Shown: positions 34,237 to 46,817, counted from the stretch's first letter. The stretch is DNA of 64,000 bases from Monosiga brevicollis MX1 (GCF_000002865.3 NW_001865042.1:839559-903558), one strand, 5' to 3'. Numbers and translations are program-made. Notes: generated by a model not told the origin, from the sequence alone.

Positions 34237-35484
34237 ATGGCCAACACCATGGCCCCGCCCATTGGTCACTCTGAGCCAGGCCTCAAGCTCGACGAGTTCA
34301 TCTCTTACGATGGCAGTATGATGGGTGCAGGCGAAGCCGATGGCATCATCAACTCGCTCACCGATCTCATCGCCACCAACTCAGCCGATGCAGGCTGTCA
34401 AGCACCCACGCAAATGCGCACGCTGTGGTCGGTTGAGGGCAGCCAGAGCCCCGAATCTGCTTATCACTCCGACTCGGACCTGGCCCCAGCCGGCTCTCCC
34501 TCTAGCAGCAACTCGTGCGACTCGACAACACAGTGGAAAGATTGCTCAGCCTTTCTCGGCCTGGGCGAGTCCTTGCCCACCCCTACCACCACCACTGCCC
34601 CTGCCAACATCATGCCCTTCTCCGTTGCCTACAATAGCTACCCAGACCTCGAGGCCTTTGGGCGCCGCATCAGCGCCCTGCCCATGCCACAGTCTGGGGC
34701 CACCTTTGGCCTGAATTCTTCCGAGCTCGTCCCCCCCACCCCCACACTGCGCCTTTTGACGCCGACCCGCAATCAGGCCTTTGCCGACCTCGACTGGAAC
34801 CTCTCCTTCAACACGCTCATGGACATCCCCTCCCCCACCATGGTGCCCACTGCCGTCCCCTCGGTAGCATCATTGCCCGTCCCCTCCTTCCCTTCCCAAG
34901 TCGTGCCCGAGACCTCCCAGTCACCTGCCGCCCGTGGTAGCGCCGTCAGCCCCGCGCGTGACACCATGACCGTGCCCGACGGCCCCGTCACCAAGCGCGC
35001 CAAACTCATTTCCTGCAACAGTGGCAGTGGAGCCGACGCCCAAGAGCCTCGCTCGTCACTGACGTCCATGGAGGTTCCCACCACACCCGCGCCTGTGGCC
35101 AGCTCAGAGTCTTGCTCAAGATCCAACTCGGCTACTGTGCCCACGTGCAAGCACACCACGACTGCCTCTCGCCGGCGACCCTCCGCTCGCAAGACCAAGG
35201 GCAAGACACCACGCCTCCAGTCCAAGGAGGGCGCCCGCCAACGCTTGAAAGCGCTGTGCAAACTCTATCTCGATGAGTTTGCGCGTCATCCCAGTGCTGA
35301 CCCCGACGCCTTTTTGCAATGGGTTCGCCGAACCCGGTTCCGCAAGGCCGACACGCGCTGTGCCTGTGCTGGTGGACCCTCAGCTGATTGTGCGTGCACC
35401 GCCTGCGCGCACTGCCGCTTTGAAAAGAGCGTCCGCCATTGCATCGAGGGTCAAATCAACTGGCCGTACCAAACAAGGTGCTGA
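34237..35484 (+). CDS. Intronless Ser/Pro-rich protein with Cys-rich C-terminus (unknown)
   Basis: A single uninterrupted ORF of 415 aa starting at ATG 34237 in good context (aacATGG). The open frame extends upstream only through a GA microsatellite and CCA-rich DNA, so a start further 5' is unlikely. Residues 1-210 are acidic/Ser/Thr/Pro-rich (LDEFISYDGSMM, LDWNLSFNTLMDIP), like an activation domain. A basic block (SRRRPSARKTKGKTPRLQ) follows at about 310-330. The last 70 residues hold a predicted helix (ALCKLYLDEFARH) and a Cys cluster with CxC, CxCxxCxxC and HC spacing that could bind zinc. I do not recognise the family; a transcriptional regulator is an inference from composition. It is the only multi-hundred-residue single-exon gene here. 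Confidence 0.7.
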   Translation: MANTMAPPIGHSEPGLKLDEFISYDGSMMGAGEADGIINSLTDLIATNSADAGCQAPTQMRTLWSVEGSQSPESAYHSDSDLAPAGSPSSSNSCDSTTQWKDCSAFLGLGESLPTPTTTTAPANIMPFSVAYNSYPDLEAFGRRISALPMPQSGATFGLNSSELVPPTPTLRLLTPTRNQAFADLDWNLSFNTLMDIPSPTMVPTAVPSVASLPVPSFPSQVVPETSQSPAARGSAVSPARDTMTVPDGPVTKRAKLISCNSGSGADAQEPRSSLTSMEVPTTPAPVASSESCSRSNSATVPTCKHTTTASRRRPSARKTKGKTPRLQSKEGARQRLKALCKLYLDEFARHPSADPDAFLQWVRRTRFRKADTRCACAGGPSADCACTACAHCRFEKSVRHCIEGQINWPYQTRC

Positions 35485-36579
35485 GTCAGGCGCGTCCCAC
35501 CTGTACTCAATCCCCCTGTGGGGGCTCTGTTGATGTGTGCAAATGCGTGTGTGCGTGTGTGTGTGTGTGTGTGTGCGTGCGTGCTGGCTGGTCTTTTCCA
35601 GTGCGACGCCCTCTCCTCTTTCTAACCCATGCGGTCGCCTCTCTTGTCGCGACCCGAGTCGTTAAGCGACTGGCGTGTCTCTATCCGAGTGTTTCATGTC
35701 TTTTGGTGCCGGGTGTCCAACTACGTTTGCCCTGGCAATTGGTGTGCTTGTGAATTAGCTTGTTGCAACCGTACCGAGTGCGGCTGGCAGCTCTTGTATT
35801 CAACTCTTTTTGAGCGCGGCGTTTTGCCTGCTGCCTGAGGGGGTGTGCAAAAAAGTGGCTTGTCCTTCTTTGCAGTGACATAGCCAGCCTCTTTGGCCAC
35901 ATGATCTCCCACATTTTGTTCTCCTACTTTTGTGTTGCTTGGTTGTCCTGTGTGGCGCCCTTTTTTCTTTACTGTCGGCATATGCGAGCTCCGAGTGCCT
36001 GGTTCAGCACTCGCGTATATTTCTTTCTTTGTTGACGTCTCAGCTTGCCTTAACACCTCTTTGGATGCGGTGCCTCGCGAAACAGCCTGGTTGGGAGGAA
36101 CGACTGTGCGGCGACTAGAGTCCCGCTCCTCCAACCATCAGGCGCGTTTTTTCGATAGCCCCGGCTCGCGTCCAACCCACTAAAGCCAGCAAACTGGCCG
36201 TGGTCTAATGTAATTGACATCAACCTGATTTCACTTTGACTATTGCTTTTCTTCATAATCATTAACATGCCCAATGAGCGTTGATGCCAAGCATTGGGAA
36301 TGGAGCAGGGCGTATCCATGCTTTGCTTAGTGTTGCTTTGTTCCCTTAAAAAGCAACACGTGATTAGAGCAAAAGTTTCAGAGCTGGGGCACGAGGTCAA
36401 TTTGGCAAACGACATGGATCTTCCGCTCCCCGTGTTTGTAGAGGGCGGGATGGGGAAGCAGAAGGTGAGGTAGGGGCGCCCGGCGCCGCACACTCAGCCA
36501 TCAAGGCGGGTTCCAAGTGCTTTCACGCAGCCAGCACAGGAAACGTAGAGGAAAACAGTCAAGTCTTTGGTATATTGAT
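35485..36579. other. Convergent intergenic region
   Basis: 1095 bp between the unknown protein stop and the P4HA stop. It has a (GT)n run at about 35545-35580. No coding exon or RNA gene is supported. Confidence 0.5.
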
Positions 36580-38758
36580 TCAAGCGAGGGGTCGACAAAT
36601 GTCGTTTTTCTTCTCGTGAATCCACTTGTTGGCGACCCACTTGGAGCCTTGCAAGACGGGGCAGGCACCATGCAACGTATTGTTGTCGCTCTCACCGTCC
36701 GGCAGCAGATTGTACCAAAAAACCGCATCACCGTGGCCCGGCTCCACGGCAGCACCCAGGCGGGGGAAGGCGGTGTAGCCCCCCTGCTCGACTTGATTCA
36801 GGTAGATCATGAAGGTGGCGATGCGATCACCTTCGGGTAGCTCGCGCTCACGGCTGGCGTGGTGGTCATAGTGCGTCTCATAAAAGCCACCAATACCGTC
36901 TACTCGTTCACGTTCAAAGATCCATGCCCCCCCCCGCCCCGACACACATGACGTTGGTGAGCGCGACATACACAATCATGCTTCATCTGCTCAGTTGTAG
37001 CCAAGCGAAAGGAGGTATGGCGTAGCCGCTTGGAGCGTTGCAAAGAAACGTACAGTTGGACACTTGGAGAGCCTCGGCAAACTCCAGATCCAGCTGAGTG
37101 GCGTCGGCGATGCGCGTATGCAAATTGGTCACGACATCATCGTGATCAGGCTGCAGCCAGGCTGCGGTAGAGATACGAAACTCCACCGGACGGAACGCGC
37201 CGTCAGTCCAGGCTACAGCCCGACTCAGCTTCTTGCGACCCTCTTCGCGCAGGTGAGCACACTCTTGGGCTGATGCAAAGTTGCGGAAGATCTAGTTTGT
37301 GGTTGGATGGTGGGTGTAAATGAGTAAGGAAGCCCAGTCAGTGTCTCACCAAATGTTGCGCTGAAAAGCAACTCTGTATTTGTGTGCGCGTGTTGGTGGC
37401 AGGGGTGGTAGCGGCCTCATGCGCAACCTGATGTTCAGAGTGGTGTAGGGTCGGACCAACCTGTAGACGATTGTTGCCCTCGTGAACGTACTCGACTCGA
37501 ATCGGCTTGAGAAAGAGATGCGGCTTGTTGAAGTGTTGCAACCGACAAGAGAGAGGCTTGGAGGGCTTGTATATCTTGCGACCCTGGCAAAGCTTGTTGA
37601 ATTTGAGCAGCTCTCGCTCGTCTCGCCCCAAGACATTGTCAGGTCTGTAGTTGGCTTTGCGGGCCACTCGAACTGAACCCGAGGCACTGGTGCCATTGGA
37701 TGCCTTGTGCAACTGATGGGTGTAGTACTCAACATTTTTGAAGACACGGCCTGTTCATGACGTTCCAACAGATCCCGGACATCAGTGAGTGGGCTGTCAC
37801 ACGTCCTGCCAAGCGGGGCGGTCACGGTGTGCATTGACACGACTCTTGTCACAACACATGTTCCTCAAGTCAGCTGCCTGACACGTACCGTTATCAGGCT
37901 GTAGTTCGAGCAGCTGAGCGGATCGGTCCAGGGCGGCTTGCAGGTCGCCCACCTGAAAATGACTAAAGGCCAGGTAGTCCAAGATCTCAGCTCGCTCCTT
38001 GGCAGACTGGGTCAGGTCGGCAGCTTGTGCCAACCAATCAATAGCCGAGGCGTAATCGCCTTGCTTGTAAGCTTGGCGCCCAATGCGATGGTAAGCGCTG
38101 ACTGAGGCATTCGGCATGAGGGAGTCGGGTCCCATTTCATAGGTGCGCTGGAGACGGAGCAAAGCAGCCGAAGCACCCGCCAGGTCTTCATCCGACGGAA
38201 TCATGTCATGGCTGGTCAAGTTGTGCACTCGATCAGCAACCTGGCTGGACCAGACAGCGTCAACAGCGGCGACGCTGTTGCGCTGCGTAAAGAGTACGTG
38301 GTATGGCCACCACCATGTGAGTCGGCAATGCGATGCAATGCCCCAGCAGCCAAAGCCGGGGTCTATGGGAGGCCCCTGAGGACCGAAGGAAGGATACAGA
38401 GTGGCGATGCAACTGCCAAGTGAAACGGACATACCAGACGCTCAATGACGGAGAAGCTCTCCTTTGGGCTCAGGTGGAGGTCATCCGCAGGCTGGGGGGC
38501 GTCGCGAAGTTGCTGAACCACGAGGCGCAGATGGTCGAGTTTGACCTGATGGTCGTTGATGAGCGTTTCGAGGTCGCTGGCGAGGTTCTTCTCCACGGAA
38601 TAGAGTTGATAAATGTTGGCGCTGGAGGTGAAGAGGTCGCCGGCGCCCATCCCTCCCGAGGGCAGCGTGAGGGCGGCGAGGCAGCAAGCCAGCAACAGGG
38701 CGTGATAAAGCATGGCGCTGGTGGCACACAAATGCGCCAAACGGCCTGCGGCAGTCAT
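36580..38758 (-). CDS. P4HA: Prolyl 4-hydroxylase alpha subunit
   Basis: Five exons, complement(36580..36899, 37054..37291, 37461..37750, 37889..38282, 38435..38758), give 521 aa; human P4HA1 is 534. A signal peptide (LLLACCLAALTLPSGGMGA) precedes the dimerisation-type N-terminal domain (LYSVEKNLASDLETLINDH). A TPR-like peptide-substrate region follows (ALLRLQRTYEM, ILDYLAFSHFQVGDLQAAL). The catalytic 2-oxoglutarate/Fe(II) domain keeps all ligands: H425 and D427 in THYDHH, distal H492 in TLHGACPVL, and K502 in GSKWVANKW. It should hydroxylate prolines in collagen-like or other repeats in the ER. Human P4H needs PDI as beta subunit; no PDI is in this window. The C-terminus is short and shows no KDEL-like signal. 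Confidence 0.95.
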
Positions 38759-39541
<783 letters not shown>

Positions 39542-40758
39542 ATGGCAGCGGCACGGTGGGCCTTGTTAGTGGGCCGGCAAGCCAATGGAGTGTTGCGAGA
39601 TCTGAATCGTGGTGGGGCGCAGCGGCGGGTGAATAGCACGGCCGCACCCCCCACTTCGCATGGCCAGGAGGGCGGGTCTCAGAGCGCACATGGCTGGCGC
39701 AATGTTGCAATGGAGGTGCTGCGCACTGCTTTGCCCGTTACCCTGTGGGCGCTCGTCATCAAGGAGTACGTGGGCGACATCACCATCGTACGTTTCCAGG
39801 CTATCCCCGGCTTGCTCACATCATACAGCAGCATGTTTGTGAATAAATTGTCGGTGCTGACTGGTTTTGCCTGCCTGCCTGCCGTACAGTGTACAGGACC
39901 TTCCATGCTCCCCACACTCAGCGTGCATGGCGACGTCGTGGTCACAGAGAAGCTGAGTGTTCGCTTCAACAAGCTGCAAAAGTCAGTGGCAACCTGGTGG
40001 GCACATCATTTTCACACCCCGCACACGCTGGCCTCTGACAAACTGTGCCCGCGGTTTGGATGTTGGTGCGCCCATCTGCAGAGGAGATGTTGTTGTGGCC
40101 ACTGCACCCCGGGATGCTAGCAAATATGTTTGCAAGCGAATCATTGGCATGGTCTGTGGACTCCCTTGTTGACTCCGTGGGCAAGACATGTACCTGTGAT
40201 CATACTGTCTTCACCACAAACTTCATATCCTTGCTGGTCCCGTTCCTTGGTCACCCACTGCCTCTTGTGGCACCCTCCCCTATCTTCATTGTTTTTTTTT
40301 TCTTTTTTTCTTTTTTTCGTTTCTGCTGTTAGCCCGGTGACCGCGTGTGTGTCAACCCAACTGAACGGATGCGGCGCTTTCGAACCGTGCCTCGCAATCA
40401 CGTTTGGCTGCAAGGCGACAATTTGGCCAATAGTACTGATTCGCGATCCTACGGTCCCGTCTGCATGGGACTGATACAGTCACGTGTCGTTCTCAAACTC
40501 TGGCCCGTGTCTAGCGCTGCCTTCCTCGACCGTCACATCTGTACGTTTGAGGTTGTTTTTTTAAACCCCCCCTCGTACACTGCAAGCATGCATGTGTCCT
40601 TCCTGCGCTGTTTTGATTGACTGTACCGCGACTTGTGTGTCGCAGCCGACGCAGCCCTGCCCCGGGAACCGAGCTCCGCCCTCGTATCGTCGCGGCCCAC
40701 AACCTCTGCGCCCGAAACGACGGTGTGTATCGAAATGCTTCCCTCTTCCTTGATGTGA
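39542..40758 (+). CDS. IMMP1L: Mitochondrial inner membrane protease subunit 1-like
   Basis: Five exons (39542..39787, 39890..39981, 40082..40151, 40333..40540, 40646..40758) give 242 aa. This is a type I signal-peptidase-fold protease: catalytic Ser87 in [10 protein letters not shown] and Lys131 in YVCKRIIGM, followed by GDRVCVNP and [20 protein letters not shown]. Those boxes match Imp1/IMMP1L, which trims presequences in the intermembrane space. Compared with the usual ~166 aa, there are about 50-60 extra N-terminal residues rich in Arg, Gln and Gly that may be a mitochondrial import signal. A Ser/Thr-rich tail of about 38 residues is also extra. The last exon (ending TGA 40756-40758) is less certain than the rest. 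Confidence 0.9.
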
Positions 40759-40878
40759 AGGTCCTTCAGACCTGGTCATATTATTGGGTTTTTGATAGTG
40801 CGTGTTCCTTTCGGTTTTTTCCTCAATTGTTCAAGTTGCGCAGCAGCCAATTGCGTAGGCACAAACGTCTTGAGTTTC

Positions 40879-42390
40879 TTATGGCTGCTCTTGCCTCTCA
40901 CTGCCCATGCCCCCTCCTCGCTGTACCAACAGGGTGAGGAGGTCCAATGAGTCCTGCAGCCGCCCCAAGCGAGCGTCCACGTTTGCTTCCAACGTATCAA
41001 CGCGCTCGTTCATGCGTTGCTCAAAGCGTCGCAACTGAGCACCCATCATCTGCTGCAACCAGGCGCGGTGGTCCGAGGACTCGGTCGTGGCGGGCTTGCT
41101 CGGTTCTTCCAAGAGCACGATGCCCGCACGCCCTGGTTCTTGAGCCAGGGGTGGCAGGAGGCTAGCGCCCGGAAGGCGCAACTCAAAGCTAGACTCCTCG
41201 TTGGAGCTGCTCTTGGGCGGGACTATCGTGCGCCGCATGAGTGTGGGTGAGGCCGGTGGGGTCGGAGAAGGTGTTTTGTTGCTTCTTGGGGTCGGCGAAG
41301 GGGAGCCACTTTGGGAGGAGTGTCTTGAGGTGGCACCGCCCTCGAGGGCCTCCGTGACAACGGTGGTTGGCGCGTTGGCGGTTGTGTTGGTATCAGTGGC
41401 TATTTTGTTGGCCTCAACCATCCCATCAGTCGTGGGCGTGCTGACTTCATCTGTCCGTGCGGTCCGTGCACGTGCAGTCACAGTCGCTTCGTTGATGGGT
41501 GGGCTGGGGTTCGCCTCAGCTCTGTTCACAACCAACTCGATTTGGGCGTTAGCTGGTGACTGGATGTGTACGGGGGTCCAGTTCGTCGCGGGTTGAGTTT
41601 TGGTCAGCAGATTGGCTTGCCCGGCTCCTACAGCTTGGGTGGACGTTTTGGCTCTGGCTCTGGCTCTGGACTTGTTCGTGCTCTTGCCGAAGCCTGCTTG
41701 ACTGGTGCGAACGGGTGATTCCTTGCGCGAGGCCGACCGTTGCAGGGCTGCATACCAGGCTAAGCGAGATTCAGGGGGTAGCAAGGGGGCTACCTCTGCC
41801 GTGAAGTGGGCCAAGGTACTATCCTGGCGACTGCTGGTAGGAAACAGACTGGCCATCGCGTCGGCCATGCCGTCCGAAGCAGACGAATGTGATGCCGTTT
41901 GCCGCTCACTCCAGACCAAGCGAGAGCCGGAGAAGGCCAAGCCGTAGATGGGCTGTGCTGCGGGTAGTTGGAGCTGGAACCACTCGGTGGCGTTGGGCAA
42001 ATCAGTCAGAGCTACAAAGACCCGATGGTCCAAGTTGCAGTAACAAGCCCAAGCTCGTCGTGCCGGAGTACAGGCCACACCATCAATGGCCGCCAATTCT
42101 GGCGGGAATGCCATGTGGTGGGCCTGTGCGTCTGGGTGCTTGCCTCCTTCCTTGCTTTCGAGCAGGAGGATGCCCGAGGTCCCAATCGACCCCACAGATC
42201 GCCTGGCAAAGCGTACTAATTTATTAATCATCGCATCGCGTTTAGTCATGACATGCATGGCGTTGGTTAGAACAAAGTTTGTGTGGGAAGAAACAGAGAG
42301 GGGTGTATGCGCGCGTGGTTGTGGTGGCAGTGATGGAGCAGACCAAGGTGAGCGAGGGGTGGGTTTATTTTCCTTGAAGTGTGTGTAACC

Positions 42391-42421
<31 letters not shown>

Positions 42422-43685
42422 ATAAAAAAGCACATGTTAGGTGTAACGTACGTTGATCAACAGGAGAGCGATGCGTGTCAGTACTTGGGCGTAGCAACGG
42501 TGGCTCAAGCCCCTGAGCTTTGGAGGCTGGTTGCACGCCGACGAGCCCCTGGTCAGAGCTCGCGGGCAGACTGTTTGGTGCGAGAAAAAGATCAGCGGCT
42601 TCGGATCGATATTGACTGATGACGCAGGGCTCGCCCAAGACCAACAAGGCTGGGCCGTGTTCGTGGTCCTCATTTCCGGGAAGAGGCAGTAGATGGCGGT
42701 AATCCAGTGGGCGGTCTTCTAAGCGTTCAATAGCACCCGACACGCACAGTGTGCTATCTGGGTTCGTCTCCACAGTACAATATTGAAGCTGTGAGCCGTG
42801 TCGCATCGCCAGCCATCGACGGCCCACCCAGCCAATCTGGCCCGACGTTGCAGGCGTGCTGGTCTCAGTGGCGTGCCAGCCAGCGCCATTGTCCTGCCAG
42901 ACTAGCTGAACCAACAGCGTCATGTCAGCACCGGCTACTAGAAGGCGGTTCGTTGCTGCGTTCCATTGCTGAAGTTTGGTGTACAAGCGCGAGAGGATTG
43001 GGGACAGGGGCAGCATCATGAGCATCACCGGCAGCAGCAGCATTGCGAGCAACAAGGTCATGAGGGGACCAATGGGAGTCTCTCTGATGATCAACAGACG
43101 GAAACAGCTTGAGCGTTACAGCGCAAACACCCACCAGCAGAGTGGCTATCCGACTCGTCGCGACGGGAATGTGGCGAGAAACAAGGGTTTGGGCGGAGTG
43201 GCTCTCCTCGTTGATGATTCGGAGATGCAGCTGGCCGTCACTGTCCAGGGTGACCAGCATGAGCGCGTGTCGGGGGGAGTCATTTGGGGTAGAGATGCAG
43301 ACACACAGGCTGTCCAGCAGTTCAGCGCCAGCTCCGGCAGCGCCAGGGAGCACACCGCCCGCAGAGCTACGGGTAGGAATTTGAGATGAGAGAGGGCTGT
43401 CATGCATGATAGGAGTGGTAGACAGCAGGCGTGCGTTGTGTGTGCGGGGTGGGATGGGACAAAAAGGTGTGAGTTGCCAAGAGGAAGGGCGGGCGATCCT
43501 GACCGGTGCCAGATGAGGGGGTGGTATGTCTCGTCAGAATCGCTCAGCTGCGAGCTCTGTTTTTTGACATGGGCCGTGCTGGCGAGACGGTAGCTGGCCT
43601 CCTCATCTAGGGTGTGAAGAAGGTTGCAGCGGGTGCGGGCGGCAGGGGCTCGGCCGTGGCCGAGAGCGCTCGGCACCACCGTCAT
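40879..43685 (-). CDS. Unknown 760-aa protein, propeller-like N-terminal half and C-terminal coiled coil
   Basis: Proposed exons complement(40879..42215, 42452..42968, 43120..43366, 43504..43685) close in phase. I do not recognise the family. The N-terminal 430 residues have alternating beta-like segments with scattered Trp/His/Asp (LHLRIINEESH, WVGRRWLAMRHG, GSRLVWSER), which could form a beta-propeller. The next 270 residues are Ser/Thr/Pro/Ala-rich and likely disordered. The last 60 residues form a strong heptad coiled coil (LRRFEQRMNERVDTLEANVD). The two internal junctions at 43120/42968 and 42452/42215 were chosen by phase only. The intron 42216-42451 holds a 29-base A run. It shares an upstream region with the CIB gene. 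Confidence 0.55.
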
Positions 43686-44438
43686 GGCGGGACTTGATCG
43701 ATTCGGGCTCAAAGCTACCCCGAATCAACTGTCAAACTACAAATCGCTGGACGCCTCTCGCGCGAAACGTATCCAGGCGCGCGGCGACGGCCGAGGGCGT
43801 CACCAAAATAAAAGGGGTAGCCTTGACGTGGATTTGGGTTTCGCACCGGCTTGCATGGGTTCAAAAATGTGGGGCGCCTTGGTAATTGGCTCACATCGGA
43901 CACACTCCCTTTATCGAGCAGATCGGCGTGCGTGTGCGTGCGTGTGCGTGTGAGGCTTCTTCGAGCTTGGGGCGTGTTGGGGCTCAGGAAAAAAAAAGGG
44001 AGAAGTGGCTCCGGTACACGAACGCAGTCAACGGGTCGCCATCATTGCCCCAAAAATACTCTGACATTGTGTCGTGGATGGTGTTGTTGAAGGAGTAAAT
44101 CTGGATGTTGCAGGTATGCTACGAAAGATGCCTTGATACAAGTACATAAAAATTCAAGAAGATGTAGCAAAAACCAGCCTTTGTGCTGGTGCGCGCGGGA
44201 TTGTTGTTATTTTTGTTGTTTTGTCGTTGTTGAGGAGGACGCGACGCCGCATCAGGTTGGTATTCGGCAGCGCGGCTCGGTGCGCTCTGTGGCTGTTGGT
44301 GATGTTTGGCGTGGGTCGGGTGGCTTTGCAATGGGTGCAACGTGTCTGACGGACTGTGGCGGCGGTGCTCACGGCCTTTGACTGAACTGCTGGTGCTGGT
44401 GCCCCACAGGGAGGGGTGTGCCGACTTCAAACATCAAG
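43686..44438. promoter_or_regulatory. Divergent promoter region (unknown 760-aa gene / CIB gene)
   Basis: 753 bp. It contains a GCGTGT-type imperfect repeat at about 43921-43950 and a T/G-rich stretch around 44200-44240. No exon is supported. Confidence 0.5.
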
Positions 44439-45234
44439 ATGGGCGGGGCGTACAGCAAGATATCCGAACAGGATCTTGACTTGTATCAAAAGTGTACCTT
44501 CTTCACGCGCAACGAGATCATTGCAGTACACAAGCTTTGGATCGAACTCAATGCCAAGGCTGGCAACAACAAGGCAGAGTCCCTTTCGCACACCGCGGTA
44601 CGTCTCAGGCCACCGTCATCAATGCGGCACCCCCAAGGTCGAGGGGAAGCAGGTCGTGAATGCGATCTGCTCGGTGGGTGTGATGCGTGACATCGCTAGC
44701 TCATGGCACGATTCGCTTTTCGTCAAACATATCATCATCATTGTCATCGCCATCCTCTTCATCATCATCATCAACAACCACAACCAATGCGTGTGTGTGA
44801 GACAGATTTGCGAGTGGGAGGGGCTGCATGCCAATCCGTTCCGAAAGCGCATCTGTCAGGTCTTTTCCAAAGACATGGACGCGACGGAGATGGGATTCGT
44901 CGACTTTTTGGACATGTTGTCCGTCTTCTCTGAAGCTGCGCCGCGCGAAGTGAAGGCTGAGTATGCCTTTCGGATCTACGACTACGACAACGACCTCTTC
45001 CTCGGTCAGCGTGATTTGAAGCACGTTTTACAAAAGTTGACAGCCTATGATCAAGCCAAGACCGTGGGGGCCAAGAACAATGCCTGGACTAAGGTTGATG
45101 TCGACGACATTGTACGCAACGTGATTGAGGAGGCTGACGTCGACGGAGATCAGCGCATCTCGCTCATTGAGTTTCAACACGTCATTTCTCGCTCACCCGA
45201 CTTTGTACGCACCTTTCAAATTCGCTTCCGCTAA
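44439..45234 (+). CDS. CIB-family EF-hand calcium sensor (CIB2/3-like)
   Basis: Two exons (44439..44597, 44806..45234) give 195 aa. MGGAYSKISEQDL fits an N-myristoylation signal. The rest follows the calcium-and-integrin-binding family end to end: YQKCTFFTRNEIIAVH, ANPFRKRICQVFS, FLDMLSVFSEAAPREVKAEYAF, and the two functional hands D-Y-D-N-D-L-F-L-G-Q-R-D and D-V-D-G-D-Q-R-I-S-L-I-E. In the third hand position 12 is Asp, the magnesium-tolerant form typical of CIBs. The AAPREVKA stretch is closer to CIB2/3 than CIB1, while the HVISRSPDF ending looks like CIB1. The intron carries TCATCA repeats. Role inferred: calcium-dependent membrane or cilium adaptor. Confidence 0.92.
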
Positions 45235-45276
45235 AGCTTCCCTTCCCCGGGACATAATATGTGTTATATAAACGCG

Positions 45277-45332
<56 letters not shown>

Positions 45333-45912
45333 TGTGGGGTGGTTCCATCCGTGCTCCACTGCCTGTTCTCGCCATGCCATGGGCGCTGCGCGCTCACTTT
45401 GTGTCTCAAACCCCCTCCAAACTAAACAACCTTTCGTCTAAATAAGGTTCAAAGCTTAAGCTGGTCTTGGTCATCTTGGCACCCATTTGCATCATCACCA
45501 CCACCACCAATTTTATAGACTGACTGGTATGTGCGACACCTGCTGCTGCTGGGTCGTGCCTGCCCGCCAGCTGCACCGGGTCAATGCTGCCTGCCTATGC
45601 CAAAGGGCACGCCGAGTTTGTGGATGAAAAGGGTGGCAGTGGTCCACCACAACAGAGGCGTGGGCCTGGAATGCATTTGTGGCATGCCCTTTAGACTCGC
45701 TGGCGCTGGGATTTGTTGGCACAAACTGGGGATGGGCCCGTAGTCTGTTGCTTTGCTCGTTGTCGTGACAGTGCTTACCATCATCTTCATGGCTCATTTG
45801 TGGTCTTTGCAGAGCATTTAGAGCGGCAGTGCATTCTTTCGGCACACCGGTCTATGCTCCCGCTGCCCCATTTGTTGTTCAGACTGTGACCGTTCAAGCC
45901 ACAACAGCTACC
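45235..45912. other. Intergenic region CIB gene to SKP1
   Basis: 678 bp with a (TG)n run at about 45280-45327 and CAC repeats near 45490-45510. A CTTTGCAG acceptor-like site at about 45805-45812 could end a 5' UTR intron of SKP1. No coding exon is supported. Confidence 0.5.
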
Positions 45913-46817
45913 ATGACGACCTCTGAAAAGTTTGTCAAGCTCCGCAGCTCTGATGACAAGGAGTTTGAAGTGCCCGTGAAGATTGTCGGCATGAGCGTCA
46001 CTATCAAGAACATGCTCGAAGGTACAACTATGCGCTCCCGCAACGCGCTCAATCACAACCTGACGGGCTCCGTCTTAAACTTGTGACCTGTGGTCGGTTG
46101 TCGTAGATTTGGGCTTGGGCGACAGCGATGAGTCCCCCATCCCCTTGCCCAATGTGTCGGGCAGCATTTTGGAAAAGGTCAGCTTTGGTGTTGCTGTCAT
46201 CCTAACATCCTAAAACAAGCGGCTTTGGCTACTTGGATTTTCCTTTGACCACATCGGCCTCCCTCCCCTTGCCCCTGTCAGGTGATTGAGTATTGCACGG
46301 AGCATCAGCATGATGACCCGCAACCCGATGATGACCTGGCGCACGTCGACAATGACGAGCCCGAAGGCTTTGACGCTGAGTTTGTCCGTGACATGGACCA
46401 GGGCACTCTCTTCCATCTGATCCTGGTTCGTATCGCGTGCATTTCAACCGAAAGCAAGCACGGTGCCAGACCGAGTCTGGACTTGCCAGGCATACACTGG
46501 TCCCTCACATGCATTTGCTGGTACACTTGACCCTGCGGTTGCAGGCTGCCAACTTTCTCGACATCAAGTCACTTTTGGACCTCACATGCAAACACGTCGC
46601 AAGCATGATCAAAAACAAGGGTCCCCAGGAGATTCGGGATCAGTTCAACATTCGCAACGACTTTACCCCCGAGGAGGAGGAGCGGGTGCGTGTCAACCCT
46701 GTTCACAGGCGCCGCTACCTTGTTGGTCAGACGGCTTGGTGTGCTCATATGCTTTTCGTGGCTCCCTCTCAGGTCCAAAAGGAGAATGATTGGACAAATT
46801 CGGGTTCCAACCCATAG
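45913..46817 (+). CDS. SKP1: SKP1, SCF ubiquitin ligase adaptor
   Basis: Five exons (45913..46021, 46107..46177, 46282..46425, 46545..46685, 46773..46817) give 169 aa. The BTB/POZ fold is clear: [40 protein letters not shown]. The F-box-binding helices follow: [32 protein letters not shown], and the FTPEEEERV box. The protein bridges cullin-1 and F-box proteins. The C-terminal helix normally ends with a WCxxK motif; here it reads [12 protein letters not shown], keeping Trp but not Cys. The frame is open upstream of the ATG without another Met, so the start is sound. Confidence 0.95.
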
